Positions 43,101 to 52,758 of a DNA stretch of 64,000 nucleotides are shown in pieces (position 1 is the stretch's first letter; each line of letters starts with the position of its first letter). Origin of the DNA: Taenia hydatigena (taxonomy: Eukaryota; Platyhelminthes; Cestoda; Cyclophyllidea; Taeniidae). The position numbers were made by a program, and so were the translations under genes. The notes below the pieces were generated by a model. It had not been told where the DNA came from and did not search any database. It was given only the letters and a program-made list of their open reading frames with translations. Location of the stretch: assembly GCA_036345935.2 (NCBI GenBank), contig JADWOT020000006.1:6699543-6763542 (forward strand), read 5' to 3'.

Positions 43101-46100
43101 AACAATTTCTTTATCGGGAGTTGCTCTATATTGCGGATGCAAAGTCCAGCAGTAAAAGTCCAAAACTATTCCATTAAATAAGTTCTTATTGTAAAACTTC
43201 TAACTCATCGTGTTTGCGTGCTTATTTGACGAAATAAATTGTCAACATTTTCTGATGGTGTGTTGTGAAACCTCTAGTGATTTCAACGAGATATGAGATG
43301 TGACTCTTAATATTTATGGTGGAAAAATCTTAGCTATCGACTAGAAAGAAGTCTTCGTTTTTGCTTTATCACAGACCTCTTTTTTCCCCAAAAGTGACCA
43401 CTAAATTGGTAACGCATTTCATCCCGCGGGAATTTCGGCGTGATACACGACTTATGTTTCTGTTAGTAAAAATAATCGCTTCGTCCATATTTTGAAGAGA
43501 ATCCGAGACTTCGCATAAGGTTTCCTATCTTTAAGTCAAAAGTATAAAGGTAGGATGATTTGAACAACTACCCTCTTGTTATATTATTCTTCATTCCACC
43601 TTTAATGCTTAGTAATAATTGAAGCGAGCATTTGCGTGGCTACACTGACAAAAACATCTTCGTTTACTGATTCTACCTATTTTTTTGGTTCTCCTCCAGC
43701 CGATAGAATTATCACGTGATAGAGTAGGACGGGTGGAAACCAAGAATTTGGACCGAATGCATACCACTTTGTGCATGCATGCGTGTGTGTATGTATGGCT
43801 AGAAAAACCTCGAAGCTGACGTGATGTGAACTTGAGTGAGTTTACTGTCAACAAGCTGAGTGTCATCTTGAACAGGTCCATAGTAGGTCTTAGGAATTAA
43901 TCTAGCATTAGTTTATCGCACGGTCGAGATTATTTCTGTTAAGTGGAGTGGTTGTCTGCTAATGAAATTACAGAGCATATAAGCTACTAAACTAATAACT
44001 TTCCCTCTTTGAAATTAGGAAGCATACAGTGATCAAAGTAAAAACTAAGAGGATTTGGATAATGCTTCATACATCTGTCATACTTACATACATACTGACA
44101 TACTTTCAGCCTGGTTTGCAAGTCATTACCGGCCTTCTGATAAACGATAGCCAATGAATTCGCGATAAATAGAAAATTTATTTCTTGAACTTAACCCTAC
44201 CTTCTTGCATACCACACGTCGAACGATGTTAGACGAATTGCTGAAGTAGGATTCCCCGACTGGTGGGACTATCACGCCTTCCAGCGCATCTCTCACTATG
44301 CGAAATTGTAGCCTTTCGCTCCATTTGAGATAAAATTGCTTATTCACATAGCTTTCAGGCGCTTTGCAGTAAGGAAGCGAGCTCACCCCAGAATTGTTGA
44401 AGAAACGGTGCGGAGATTATTTGCTTTTTTTATTCGGAATTAGGCGAGCCATTTTGTAGAGCACGATGTTATGCATGATCTCAGATTGCTTTGTGCTGTT
44501 ATCCCTACCGCAATAGTACTGTGAGGTACAAGAACATTTTTCAAACCGATTAAGCGCAACAATAGTAAGATCTTAGCGTGGACAAAGCCGAATTTTAATC
44601 AGCTCAGTCGGCGTTATATGCCAACATTACGATAAATTCGAAATGAGGAAAGGGATCTGACATTGTGGCTATCACTTTTTTTGTTAATGCTTATTTGGAG
44701 CATTAGTTTTAGCTGGGATTTTTAGGTGGGTCTGACATTTTATTTTCCATCAACCGTGTTTAAAGAAATGATTTTCTCAGCCTTAGCTTACAAGCCTTTT
44801 TTCAAGGTAATGAAGTTTATTAGTGCTTGCTCTCATCTTTTATTCAGGCTAAGAATTTGGCTTGACGAAGTAGCTTTTGGACTTTCTTGGTAAAAATAGC
44901 TGTAGTAGGGTGACCGATAAGGAGAAAATGCAGTCGAACAGCCAGAAGGTAACCTTACAGACTCGTAATATGTGCCCAAATAGTTTCTGTTAGCGATCTA
45001 AGATGGGATTTTATGAAATAGGTATTTCACTAGGTTACAGTGCCATTGGGATTTTGGCTTAGAGACCTACAACACCAGATTTATGCTGCCATGATGCGTG
45101 AAGTAAAGTAGTCGCCAATGCTAGATAAGGAAATCTACTTTTTAATGAAATTAGCGAACTCCCAGAGAGCAGAAAGCACTTAATGCCTTTTAGTCCACAC
45201 TGCCTCCATAACTATCCGATCTCCCTTGTGTAATTAGCGCCTCAGACACCTAAATCCACAATTCGGATTGTGATTACAGTATCGCGTGGCCGAACGGCAA
45301 GGTGAGAAAGAAGTATGTGTTCGTGGTTCACCATTACTTGACCAACTCACCACTGCTAGCACCATCACTGTCACAAACCTCGCTCAGCACGTGTGTGTCA
45401 TTTAGTCTTGGGGTGATTAATTCGATCACTTGTGTGTTCCTGTGTGTGTGTGTGTGTGTGCATGCAGTCGTGATGGTAGTGGTAATTACGACAAGAAAAT
45501 GGCTCGTTCCCCCTCTCTAATTCCTTGACTAGACAGGCTGGTGATTGATGAAGGGTTGAAACTACGGGGTCATCTTAGTCCCCTTTTTAATTTTAGCATT
45601 CGTGTGTATTTGCAGGTCTACCAAATCATACTTCTATTAAATCAGCGTTCTCTGACACTTTAATGCTTTTTCATTCTCTTCAAGGCCAGATTTTTTGGGT
45701 AACTTAGTGTTCCTCTGGTTTCTTCTTTTTCTTTACCTTCTAAAAGAACTCTTTAAACTTTCCAAGTTTTAACAACATCACGTTAACGGATAACATTCTC
45801 ACCTCCAAAGTGGAATATAGTATTTGACGAAGACATGACCTAAACGTAGAGCAAGAAGTAATGTTTTGCTTTTAATTCTCATAGACTGTTGTCCTTTTTG
45901 AGGGAACATCCAAATTATGCAAAACGCTTGTGACCTTATTTGTGCACCCTCTATAATTTATTCACGGCGATTGGATTAACAACAAAAAAGACACATGATG
46001 AGTTATTTCGCCGCATTGGAAGCCTCCGAGGCACAGTTGATCACAGTTTAGGCAGGTTTCAAATTTTATTTTTTTGTGTTCGACCATCACATGGTGGTGA

Positions 46101-49100
46101 CAGAAAAGTACATCCACAGAAAACCACTTTACATCGGCAGAGTAGGCATGATTTTCATACGATTGGAAGCCATACTCTTACCTGTTTGCTCAGTGCTACA
46201 ACTGTAGAATCAGGATGAAATAAATGAACACACTTCCTCCTGTATTTTCCCCTTACAGCATCCCAGAGGCGTTTCCACTCGCTAATGCCTTACCATTGCG
46301 TGCGCACTAGACAGAGTGGAGATGGTTTCTGTCAAAATGTCAGGCAGGTATCAGATATTTCCAACCCACATTTGACATCGATTTCTGTGGCTCTGTAGGC
46401 ATAAAATTCCTCCACACTCAAGCACGCAGACAAACATGCCATCAATCTCCTCTGACGCTGACAAGAGAGCAAAGTGGGGTTGGGCTTTGTGCAAATGAGC
46501 CAAGTTGTGAAGGCAAAACTATAGAAATGTATTTTATCTGCTTTTTTGATCTGCCCGCCATCGGGAAGAGATGTGATTTTCAACCAAAGGGTGTTGGCAA
46601 TGTTGTGCCCTTTACACAGTGCATCTGTCATTAAAATTTATGCTAGCACGAACAATCGCCACGCAGCTCTATCCTTTTAAATAATACACAATCCAATCCA
46701 TACAGCTGCTAGGATCACTTATATGGGCACGAAGTCGTGTCTTTTGATCCATCAATCGCTTAAGCTGCGTAAAGATGTTGCCTTGATTTTGGTAGGATAA
46801 ATGTTCATTTAGTGCCATTTTTCTGTGCCTCATTTGCACTGAGCATTCATTTTTTTACTTTTTGCTTGAGCCTAACAACTTTCTTGCTCTTAATACTACT
46901 TCAAGGAGTTACCCCAACTTCTCACTCTAGTGTTGGCTTCGCTGCATAAATAGCTCCTTAAAGTGCATGTGAAAGTATTTTTAGAAAATTTTGCATCTCT
47001 CCTCCCGAAAATCGGGTTTCACCTATTTGGAAGTATTATCCTAATTCCATTCGAGCTTTTTAAATTGGCGGCAGAAGAGTGGCAGCTGGGACTCAAACAA
47101 ATATTCCTTCTGGCCTGGATAGAGGAAAGTGTGCCATTGGAAAAGTCTTTTTAAGACAGTTATGGGACTCACGAGGATCCAATCGAGTAAACACACCCGT
47201 GTCGGAAAAACAATGATGACATCGTTAAAGTGATCTCCAGTATTCGCAAGTAGATTTTCTCTACAATCTCCGCCATTAGCCTTGCATGCAAAGGTGGTTT
47301 GTGGGTTTAAATTGGCACTTGAGAGAGGAAAATTTTTAGAGTTACATTTTGACATCGCGGGCTGTTGTAGTTGTCGAGTTGTTTATAAGTGGCTTTCGTC
47401 ACAGAGCCAACGCTATGCAGGTGATTTGAATCACTATCAATGAGGGTGTGGCTAATGTACACGGGGCATGTAGATCAGCGGTTCCGCTCCGCAGATGACG
47501 GCATACTTAACAATCGGTTGCTTAGGTGATCCAAGTTGAGACTAAGTCAGGCAATGCCGATGACTAGAAATGCCTGTGACTAGCATCGCAAACTAAATTG
47601 GTGTGGATGGGTTCAACCACGGGATTTGAATAGATATTAGAGAAGAAATGCTCTCATTGACTTTTACCCTATTTAACACTATGCCGTGTTTTAGGGTGGG
47701 AAGAAAAGCGTGTTCGCCTTGCAAGAAACGCAAAAGCATTTACGGAGACCAAAAAGTCAACTATGTTGGTTTAATTATCACTCGCTGGATATATCCCTAC
47801 TGCAGTTTCAGTGAACCTCATTAGTCCTCCGATGTAGACATCAATTACTAAATTAGTTTGTATGGGCATACTTTGGTTATTTGAAATACTGCTTCTAGAC
47901 TGGAAGATAGGGAAGTGAAGTTTTGAGGCCAAATCGGATTTTGAATGTATAATAGTCTCTTAGCGATGGGGTTCAGTTACTTCAGAAAATGTTTCTTAAA
48001 ACCTCTGGTTACAGCTCAATGGTTTTTTTTTAAGATTTCAGTAGTAGTAAATGCACTGGAAGGATTTTGGAGCTTGCTAACGAGCAGCGTAAGGTAGGCA
48101 GATGCACAATGCAAGTGTGCCGTCCCTCGTGCAGATGTGGCAGCCCCATGGCAACCGTATAAGTGGAACCCTTATTGAATTTATTTCCATCCACTTTCTC
48201 GCAGCACACGTCTTACCACTGAGCTCCGTGGGACTGTCGAGAAGAGAGGGAGAGGTATTGAAAAACACGCTTTCTAATGAACTGAAAAGGGTCTTTAAAT
48301 AAGATCGCGATCCTCTAATTTTCGGAGGATGTTATTTGTCAATCTAGTGTTCAACTGTTCAATGTGCTTGTTTCTAGGACTTTTAATAGAAGGAGAATTC
48401 GTTTTTCATTACTAGTCGGCACTTTTCTAGCACTTTGAAAAAAAACATTTTCTTTTATCCTTACCATTCACGTGACTTGGAGGTTTTGTCTCATAGGTAA
48501 AGCTAGCCCCTAAATCTGTCATAGCTGTCAGGAAAAACTTCGTCTTGTCACGATGGCGATAGCAAGATTCCGATAGCTGCTGCAGAATAATAGTCTCTCT
48601 TGAATTTGGCGATCATCAGGCGCCATTTTCAAAAGGAAACGGTATTTACCAAGACGAGGAGCCCAAGAGAGGACTCGCTTATAACCTTTTTGAAACTGGC
48701 TTGAGTGTTTGGAAACCCTCCAGTTTAAGTGGCTCAAAACGGCGGAATCAGAGAGGTTAGTCCTCGGCTTAATAGAGCCACGATTAGTCAAAGCACTTCT
48801 ATGGTTTCAACTATGGTCTCCGATGCTGTACTTGCTGGTTACATTCGTGTAAGCCAATTCAAGTGGGACAGAAGGTCAACAATCTAATCGAAATACGCAA
48901 TGAGACCAAAGTATAAGACCACGACGCAGTAGCCTTTCAGGCTATCTCTTCTCCATAATTTCTGCGATTCTTGAATATTAATTTGTGTAAAAAGACAGCA
49001 GGGAAGGTCATCTCAGATCCCTTGCGCTCAAATTTGCAAATCTACTAAAATTAAAGGGTGCTATTGGTTGAATGTTCGCCCGCAGTTGAGGGCCTTGCTC

Positions 49101-50017
49101 CTAAACAGGAACAGATGGCGACATATGCACTGGTGTTATAAAATGATGGTTCTTCTCTCAGCCTGAAAGAAAACGATGACTCTACTTTCTTTCTTGTGGC
49201 TTTTGATTGCATCTGTCAGGGTATCACTGTCCTGTTCCATAATGGATAAAACATTTTCGAAGCAAATTTCAGGAACCAAAAACTTGAAGGTGCACAGCAG
49301 ACACAAAACAAATTGAACTGAGCGACCCTTTAAATTTATCTCTTCTCAAACGGTTAGGCTAGCTGGCTTTTTGGATCTTCCTTCATTGCAGCACATCCAA
49401 AACATGGAGTCAAAGGTGACCAAATTAAAGGCTGAGATGCTTCAACTAGAGAACCGACTGCACATCTCTGAGAGTCGTTGTGTTGTCGGTCAGGAAAAGT
49501 CAGCTGTTGAGGACCGACGGGGCAAATCATCCGATGTCAGGAGGTGTCAGAAGCCTCCCGTTTCTACCTCTGTCAGTGCTGCCGTCTTGTCGGCGACGAG
49601 ACCTGCAAATCGGTCCGTTAGCAGCAGCGGTCAAGCATGCAACCGCTCCAGATGCATATCTGGTGGTGACGGTGTCTCCCCCATCTACCCCAATGAGAGC
49701 TCTCCTCCCCTTTACCGCGTGATCAGGACCTCAGCTTCCGCCAATACACGTAAGAAAACAGTTTTTGGTAGCAATTGGTGCGCTCAAATACTCGTTGTTG
49801 AAACCTGGTGGTGCCGATTGATTGCTTTTACTTGGTTAATTTGGGAGTTTTAACAGGTATTTCGGTGGTGTATGAAAGGATACTTTCCTATAAATCTTCT
49901 CGTCCGCACGAGAAAAAATCTGACGCAAGTAGTAAAATAGTCACCCTTCAAAATGAGGGCCTGCTCATTTTATGGATGATCATGATCTTATCGGTCTCAA
50001 ATATCCGTAAAAATTGA
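13112..50017 (+). CDS. Large coiled-coil protein, ~20 exons, unidentified
   Basis: Core exons: 13112-13197, 13596-13833, 14177-14299, 14666-14737, 14960-15152, 15551-15807, 18517-18792, 18921-19003, 20548-20590, 24335-24529, 26264-26548, 28488-28763, 38080-38265, 38936-38954, 39803-39845, 42683-42866, 48042-48093, 49392-49749, 49857-50017. Codon phase is continuous across almost all joins; the exception is the stretch before 48042. The product, about 1,040 residues, is rich in Glu, Lys, Arg, Gln, Leu and Ala with heptad-like leucines (EELEVENGRLNGVIIGLERE; LTKLKAEMLQLENRL-type segments). It has no enzymatic motif. A Ser/Pro-rich region follows the last coil, then a hydrophobic stretch. Such proteins are usually cytoskeletal, centrosomal, ciliary or Golgi scaffolds; which one is not decidable here. 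The ATG at 13112 has A at -3, but an upstream exon or an acceptor at ~13147 is possible. Two AATAAA signals lie downstream. Confidence 0.82.
13596..13833 (+). CDS. Coiled-coil gene exon 2
   Basis: Acceptor accag, phase 2 in, phase 0 out, donor GTAAAT. It encodes 79 codons including LEEKVAEYAKYIKQMKRG and ISRLTTELERTRKHFEVE, clear amphipathic helix. Confidence 0.85.
14177..14299 (+). CDS. Coiled-coil gene exon 3
   Basis: Acceptor tattttag, phase 0 to 0, donor GTGAGG; 41 codons including SITDQLNKVQRQRDSHQAEL. Confidence 0.85.
14666..14737 (+). CDS. Coiled-coil gene exon 4 with abnormal donor
   Basis: Phase 0 acceptor at ...aatcacag. Reads VTAEVRQQFSNESSNRF and continues to Asn at 14737. The next bases are TAAGAAATT, an in-frame stop that looks like a GTAAGAAATT donor lacking its G. 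Skipping this 24-codon exon keeps the frame (14299 to 14960), so it may be an optional or dead exon. Confidence 0.55.
14960..15152 (+). CDS. Coiled-coil gene exon 5
   Basis: Strong acceptor gccttgcag, phase 0 in, phase 1 out, donor GTAATT. Very Ala/Glu/Arg-rich helix (AAEAKAAAERLREKEAQRAA). Confidence 0.88.
15551..15807 (+). CDS. Coiled-coil gene exon 6
   Basis: Acceptor tcctctttag, phase 1 in, phase 0 out, donor GTGAGA. 85 codons with heptads: IEELEVENGRLNGVIIGLER. Confidence 0.9.
15808..18516 (+). other. Intron of the coiled-coil gene
   Basis: Phase 0. Contains a short CA repeat near 16949-16963. No convincing exon was seen. Confidence 0.6.
18517..18792 (+). CDS. Coiled-coil gene exon 7
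   Basis: Acceptor gtctcacaag after a CT-rich tract, phase 0 to 0, donor GTACGT. 92 codons, including VAELQAEIRALRQQTVEFAA. Confidence 0.9.
18921..19003 (+). CDS. Coiled-coil gene exon 8
   Basis: Acceptor tctgagtag (weak pyrimidine tract), phase 0 in, phase 2 out, donor GTGAAT. It reads QMKRLIDECGDDNGSN and is less helical than its neighbours. Supported mainly because it is the piece needed to join phase 0 at 18792 to phase 2 at 20548. Confidence 0.7.
19004..24334 (+). other. Two introns of the coiled-coil gene (exon at 20548-20590 between them)
   Basis: Introns 19004-20547 and 20591-24334. The second holds a 161-codon minus-strand open frame (21899-22384) and a short motif at 21939-21962 shared with 6056-6085. 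Neither frame resembles a protein I know. Confidence 0.6.
20548..20590 (+). CDS. Coiled-coil gene exon 9 (43 nt)
   Basis: Strong acceptor ttatctacag, phase 2 in, phase 0 out, donor GTAATG. Encodes KRMNVSARKEIAKE. Confidence 0.78.
24335..24529 (+). CDS. Coiled-coil gene exon 10
   Basis: Acceptor ccctttatacag, phase 0 to 0, donor GTAATC. 65 codons: ALCQERDILLLQLSEQQ, then a helix with ESFLDGIESLIDRL. It has no early ATG, so a simple start-to-stop ORF search would miss it. Confidence 0.88.
24530..28487 (+). other. Two introns of the coiled-coil gene (exon 26264-26548 between them)
   Basis: Introns 24530-26263 and 26549-28487, both phase 0. An open frame exists on each strand at about 27323-27694, with no recognisable domain. 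Confidence 0.6.
26264..26548 (+). CDS. Coiled-coil gene exon 11
   Basis: Acceptor gctcgtttcag, phase 0 to 0, donor GTAGGT. 95 codons including GRLQGELAEARKNLHSVANE. Confidence 0.9.
28488..28763 (+). CDS. Coiled-coil gene exon 12
   Basis: Strong acceptor tttttctccag, phase 0 to 0, donor GTATGC. 92 codons. Two helical segments are separated by a Gly-rich break (CVDRGGGCGHDK), then VEVLRARLTERDAEVARLEV. Confidence 0.9.
30185..30206. repeat. CT-rich microsatellite
   Basis: About ten CT units in the 9.3-kb intron. A shorter CT tract lies at 51779-51796. Confidence 0.9.
31208..31252 (+). CDS. Possible small exon of the coiled-coil gene
   Basis: Strong acceptor ctttctttggtcag followed by LKRDRLRLRFQHAFQ in phase 0, then GTCTTT, a weak donor (a later GTGTAT is possible). 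The peptide is amphipathic and phase-compatible with both neighbours, but the donor is poor. Confidence 0.35.
33789..33807. repeat. Poly(C) run followed by A run
   Basis: 13 C then 6 A within the long intron of the coiled-coil gene. Confidence 0.9.
35711..35800 (+). CDS. Possible cassette exon of the coiled-coil gene
   Basis: 30 codons, phase 0 to 0, ending at a near-perfect donor GTAAGTAT. Contains QDLGQAKMDSALKMLEY, helix-like. The acceptor (gtgcaagcag) is mediocre. It could also be chance. Confidence 0.3.
38080..38265 (+). CDS. Coiled-coil gene exon 13
   Basis: Strong acceptor ctttctatgcag, phase 0 to 0, donor GTAATG. 62 codons with long heptads: HRIADLQEQLRSALSKDEEQ and IDGLQQEVDQLTKE. 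Confidence 0.9.
38936..38954 (+). CDS. Putative 19-nt microexon of the coiled-coil gene
   Basis: Encodes AEMTLK plus one base; donor GTGAAC. It joins phase 0 (38265) to phase 1 (39803), giving LTKE-AEMTLK-IFNEANDE, an unbroken heptad pattern. The stronger AG at 38925 would give phase 2 and need another exon, so the 5' edge is tentative. Confidence 0.5.
38955..42682 (+). other. Introns around the 39803-39845 exon
   Basis: Introns 38955-39802 and 39846-42682. The first holds most of an unexplained 157-codon open frame (39070-39543). A strong acceptor-like site at 42052 leads into only 20 open codons without a donor. Confidence 0.55.
39803..39845 (+). CDS. Coiled-coil gene exon (43 nt)
   Basis: Acceptor taaaattgcag, phase 1 in, phase 2 out, donor GTAGAT. 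Encodes FNEANDEISELEDR. Its out-phase fits the AG at 42682 exactly, continuing as RLHEQLAASKAHF. Confidence 0.72.
42683..42866 (+). CDS. Coiled-coil gene exon
   Basis: Acceptor acagaaccgcag, phase 2 in, phase 0 out, donor GTATGT. Encodes LHEQLAASKAHFEKSL and ELVERGREREAVREEFEHAL. A nearby AG at 42674 would be phase 0; the chosen one matches the preceding exon. Confidence 0.85.
45280..45312 (+). CDS. Possible small exon of the coiled-coil gene
   Basis: Acceptor tgtgattacag, reads YRVAERQGEKE in phase 0 to donor GTATGT (45313). An alternative donor GTGAGA at 45302 would end in phase 1. The peptide continues the charged helix after MMKKDR. Confidence 0.45.
45441..45460. repeat. TG dinucleotide microsatellite
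   Basis: Ten TG units in an intron of the coiled-coil gene, about 130 nt after the possible small exon at 45280. Confidence 0.95.
48042..48093 (+). CDS. Coiled-coil gene exon (52 nt, start uncertain)
   Basis: Follows a T-rich tract and gatttcag; phase 2 in, phase 0 out, donor GTAGGC. Encodes GRILELANEQRK. The upstream exons end in phase 0, so either a further exon is missing or the AG at 48072 is used (leaving only LANEQRK). Confidence 0.6.
49392..49749 (+). CDS. Coiled-coil gene penultimate exon
   Basis: Strong acceptor ccttcattgcag, phase 0 in, phase 1 out, donor GTAAGA. The last coil (HIQNMESKVTKLKAEMLQLE) ends about 35 codons in. Then comes a Ser/Arg/Pro-rich, probably unstructured region (PPVSTSVSAAVLSATRP; SPIYPNESSPPLYRV). 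If the intron is retained the frame runs on to a stop at 49851. Confidence 0.88.
49857..50017 (+). CDS. Coiled-coil gene terminal exon
   Basis: A 107-nt intron ends at acceptor gttttaacag. Phase 1 rebuilds an Arg codon, and the frame stays open for 52 codons to TGA at 50015. It ends with a hydrophobic run (GLLILWMIMILSV) and a short basic tail. An AATAAA lies ~180 nt downstream. Confidence 0.6.
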
Positions 50018-50194
50018 GGTCAGTGACCCTCCTGTACATGTCGAGATTACTCATACAGTTTTTCTGAAACCTAGAACATGTCAATCGAATGGTCGCCAAA
50101 GTTAACTAATTAAGCCTATCATGTGTTTAGGTGACTGTTTTTGCTCAGCATTTACTTGTCTTACTAGTACACATCAAAACCTCACTTACTCCAC

Positions 50195-50200
50195 AATAAA
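50195..50200 (+). terminator. Poly(A) signal AATAAA
   Basis: Canonical hexamer 178 nt after the proposed stop of the coiled-coil gene. A second AATAAA is at 50394-50399. Both are sensible positions for its 3' end. Confidence 0.45.
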
Positions 50201-51580
50201 AGTACATGCATCTTCTTTTCGTCCTAAATTACCATTTTTTAGCCCAGCAAACACTTGTAAGCGTTGGCCTAGTGGTTCCATCATCATATAAATCACTGTT
50301 TGAATGCACTTCATTTCATTTTAACATCGCTTTGGTTGTGTAAGAACTCCCTTTCTTTCTGATGCCATTCAACTATGCGCTTTTGTGGTCTCTAATAAAT
50401 GAGATTTTGTTTTCCTACAACCGGGCAACATCAACGCCTTTGGTGTACAATTTAATTTTGCCGCTTCCAGGTACCTAAATCAATGTCTGGTGCCGCACCT
50501 CTAAAGTTATGCCACTCTTAAAAGTAATGTACCTTAAAGGGAGGCCCAGTCTTGGCCCTGCGCGCAAGACCCAGAAGTGAGCGCCTCAAAGAGCCACAAA
50601 ATTCACAACCGATAACATACCTACTTGTGAAAATTGTAAAAAATATTTAGATGTTCCACTAAAAAGGTTTGCAAATTTCGGGATCCCGGTGCCATACTAA
50701 TATCCTCGAATCGTGTTTTATTTCAGTGCTATCTAGGTGGCTGTGTAGTTTCTGTTGTGTTTTCCACCATTAGCACAATGCTAATTTGAGGATTTGTCCA
50801 TCCAAGTTAGGCCCAGGTCTAAATTACTCTTTCTCAACTTTGCATAAAATACTCTTGCTTATAATGTAACAAGGGGTAGGTCGAGAATGCGTTGCTCCAC
50901 TTTACGGTCGGTGTTGGATTGGTGAACCCGAATGATAGCAAAGTCTAGTAAGTCGTCAGTCCTTTCGAAGAGCGTCACAGCATGCCTTCTTTGGTCCCTT
51001 GATTGCATATTTTCCTTAAAAAGTGGAGGGAGGAAAATGTCATGCAGAAGCAAGTGAGATAAATAAAAGTAGGTTAGTTTAGCATTCAACGTGGAATGGT
51101 GATTACACGGCTTCAAAAATGAATAGCTGCACAGCCTTTCACCTTTGGCTTGAAGGCAAGCGCACCGCACAAAAGCAGTCGATGCACGATAATCTGATAG
51201 TAAAAGGGATAGACGTGAATGTTACAGGTACCGCATGTCTCAATGGCCTCACGCAATAGCGGGGCTTGAGTTCTTTCGTGCCAACAATAAATGAATGAAT
51301 AAAATCCAGAAGGGAGCTAGAAAAGATAACAAACTGACATGGGATTTACAATGTCTAGCCTTCTTCGATAAGGGAAATGCCTTGATGCAATTTTATTTAG
51401 TCGGATTTCAAACTTGAATAGAAGCTTGGAATTTGAAATTGTAGTTCATCACAAAGCCAAAGGCTTGATATTATCCTGGTAACAGCATACACCTTAATGG
51501 ATATGACCTTTGTCGGGACACCAAGCAATTCTTTGCGCCAAAGACGAGCCTCACCCCCTTGTCACACCGCCTCGGTTTTG

Positions 51581-51620
51581 AATTGCCACAAAGGAGCTTC
51601 ACTCCCTTTTCGTGGCAATT
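51581..51620. repeat. Inverted repeat / hairpin
   Basis: AATTGCCAC at 51581-51589 pairs perfectly with GTGGCAATT at 51612-51620. An inner AAAGGAG / CTCCCTTT pairing extends the stem. Function unknown; too isolated for a rho-like terminator call in a eukaryote. Confidence 0.7.
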
Positions 51621-52725
51621 TCCCCCTACCGTTCCAGTGGCGTCGGTAGGTTAATGGCATCTTGAGAGCGAACACCTTTGTTGTTTAGTCGAGAAGAGTG
51701 GTAGATTGCACGGCATTTGTTGATGGAAGGAATGTGCGCCAACGCCAAGTTGTCGAATGCACGTGCACTTAGTAACCTCTCGCTCTCTCTCTCTCAACAT
51801 TAGTTACGATGATTTAGGCCCACCGTTCATCCCATTGCACACGTGTCGCCTTTCACGGCTTTTGATTGGAGGCTGCTTTTTTGTGTTGCTCCACGGCAAC
51901 GTGGTGGGGACCATTCATTAGTAAATTAGGACCAACATCGGCGTCACCTGTCAAGCAACCAACCCAGAGAATGCGACAAACCCAGACACAACGCAGATAA
52001 GGGATAGGGGTGGGGAAGAGGTGGGGGCGGGGAGTGTTAGTGACCATCCTTTTGTCTCCAGCACGTTCTATCAGCTAGTGCATAGGCCAAGGTTGATGGT
52101 ATTGTTTTGGCTGACATAAACCAAACACAAACTGGGCCCTGTGTCTCTTTCAGGTTTGAATAGGAATGATTGCACAAATTTTATTCATTCGGTTGCCTAC
52201 CTCTCAGTTGCACTTGGAGCCGACTCCCAAGTGTTAAGCAAAAATTGGAATGCAGTGGGATTGCAACGCACCACCAATTGGCTAGCTAGCCATGGCCTCA
52301 CCAGGCTACTCCGGCTTCTCCAATTGCAACACGTGAGACCCAATATTCTCGCATCTGACAGCTTGTGCTAACTGAGTGCATTGCAAATTGATTGACTGAG
52401 TGCAAAGCAACAAAAGTGGAGAGAGGCGACTTCTGAAATGAAGCCAATTGCTAATAATGCATAGTAATAAATTATGATTAACTGCAGTCTAAATTCACCG
52501 CAGAAATAATAATAAGCAGTGGTTGAAGTCACTTAGTAATGAACTTTGTGTGCTTCAATTCCTCAATCACGAAGTTGAGATAGGTAGACTGAAGTTTCGA
52601 TGAGCACCCACTTTCGATGATAATAGCTACTCTGTTGTCACGATGACTGCGGGGAGAGCTACTTTGAAATGGACAGTTCCAAGAGTGCTTCCTAGGACTT
52701 TTTTAAGCCCTTAACGATTGATCCC

Positions 52726-52726
<1 letters not shown>

Positions 52727-52757
<31 letters not shown>

Positions 52758-52758
52758 A
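52727..52758. repeat. Poly(C) run followed by poly(A) run
   Basis: 21 C then 11 A. The same order (13 C then 6 A) occurs at 33789-33807. Run lengths are prone to sequencing error. Confidence 0.9.

Larger units (their letters stand above)
42867..49391 (+). other. Introns between the last coil exons
   Basis: Contains the small exons at 45280 and 48042, a GT repeat at 45441-45460 and a 12-bp palindrome centred on CACGTG at 43710-43721. One further exon may be hidden between 45312 and 48042, because the phase is not resolved there. Confidence 0.5.

Noticed and set aside
43710..43721. 12-bp palindrome centred on CACGTG
   Set aside because: A single short palindrome in an intron is expected by chance; no regulatory context.
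50262..50310. tRNA-like A box (TGGCCTAGTGG)
   Set aside because: No proper B box or acceptor stem follows at the right distance; at most a degenerate fragment.
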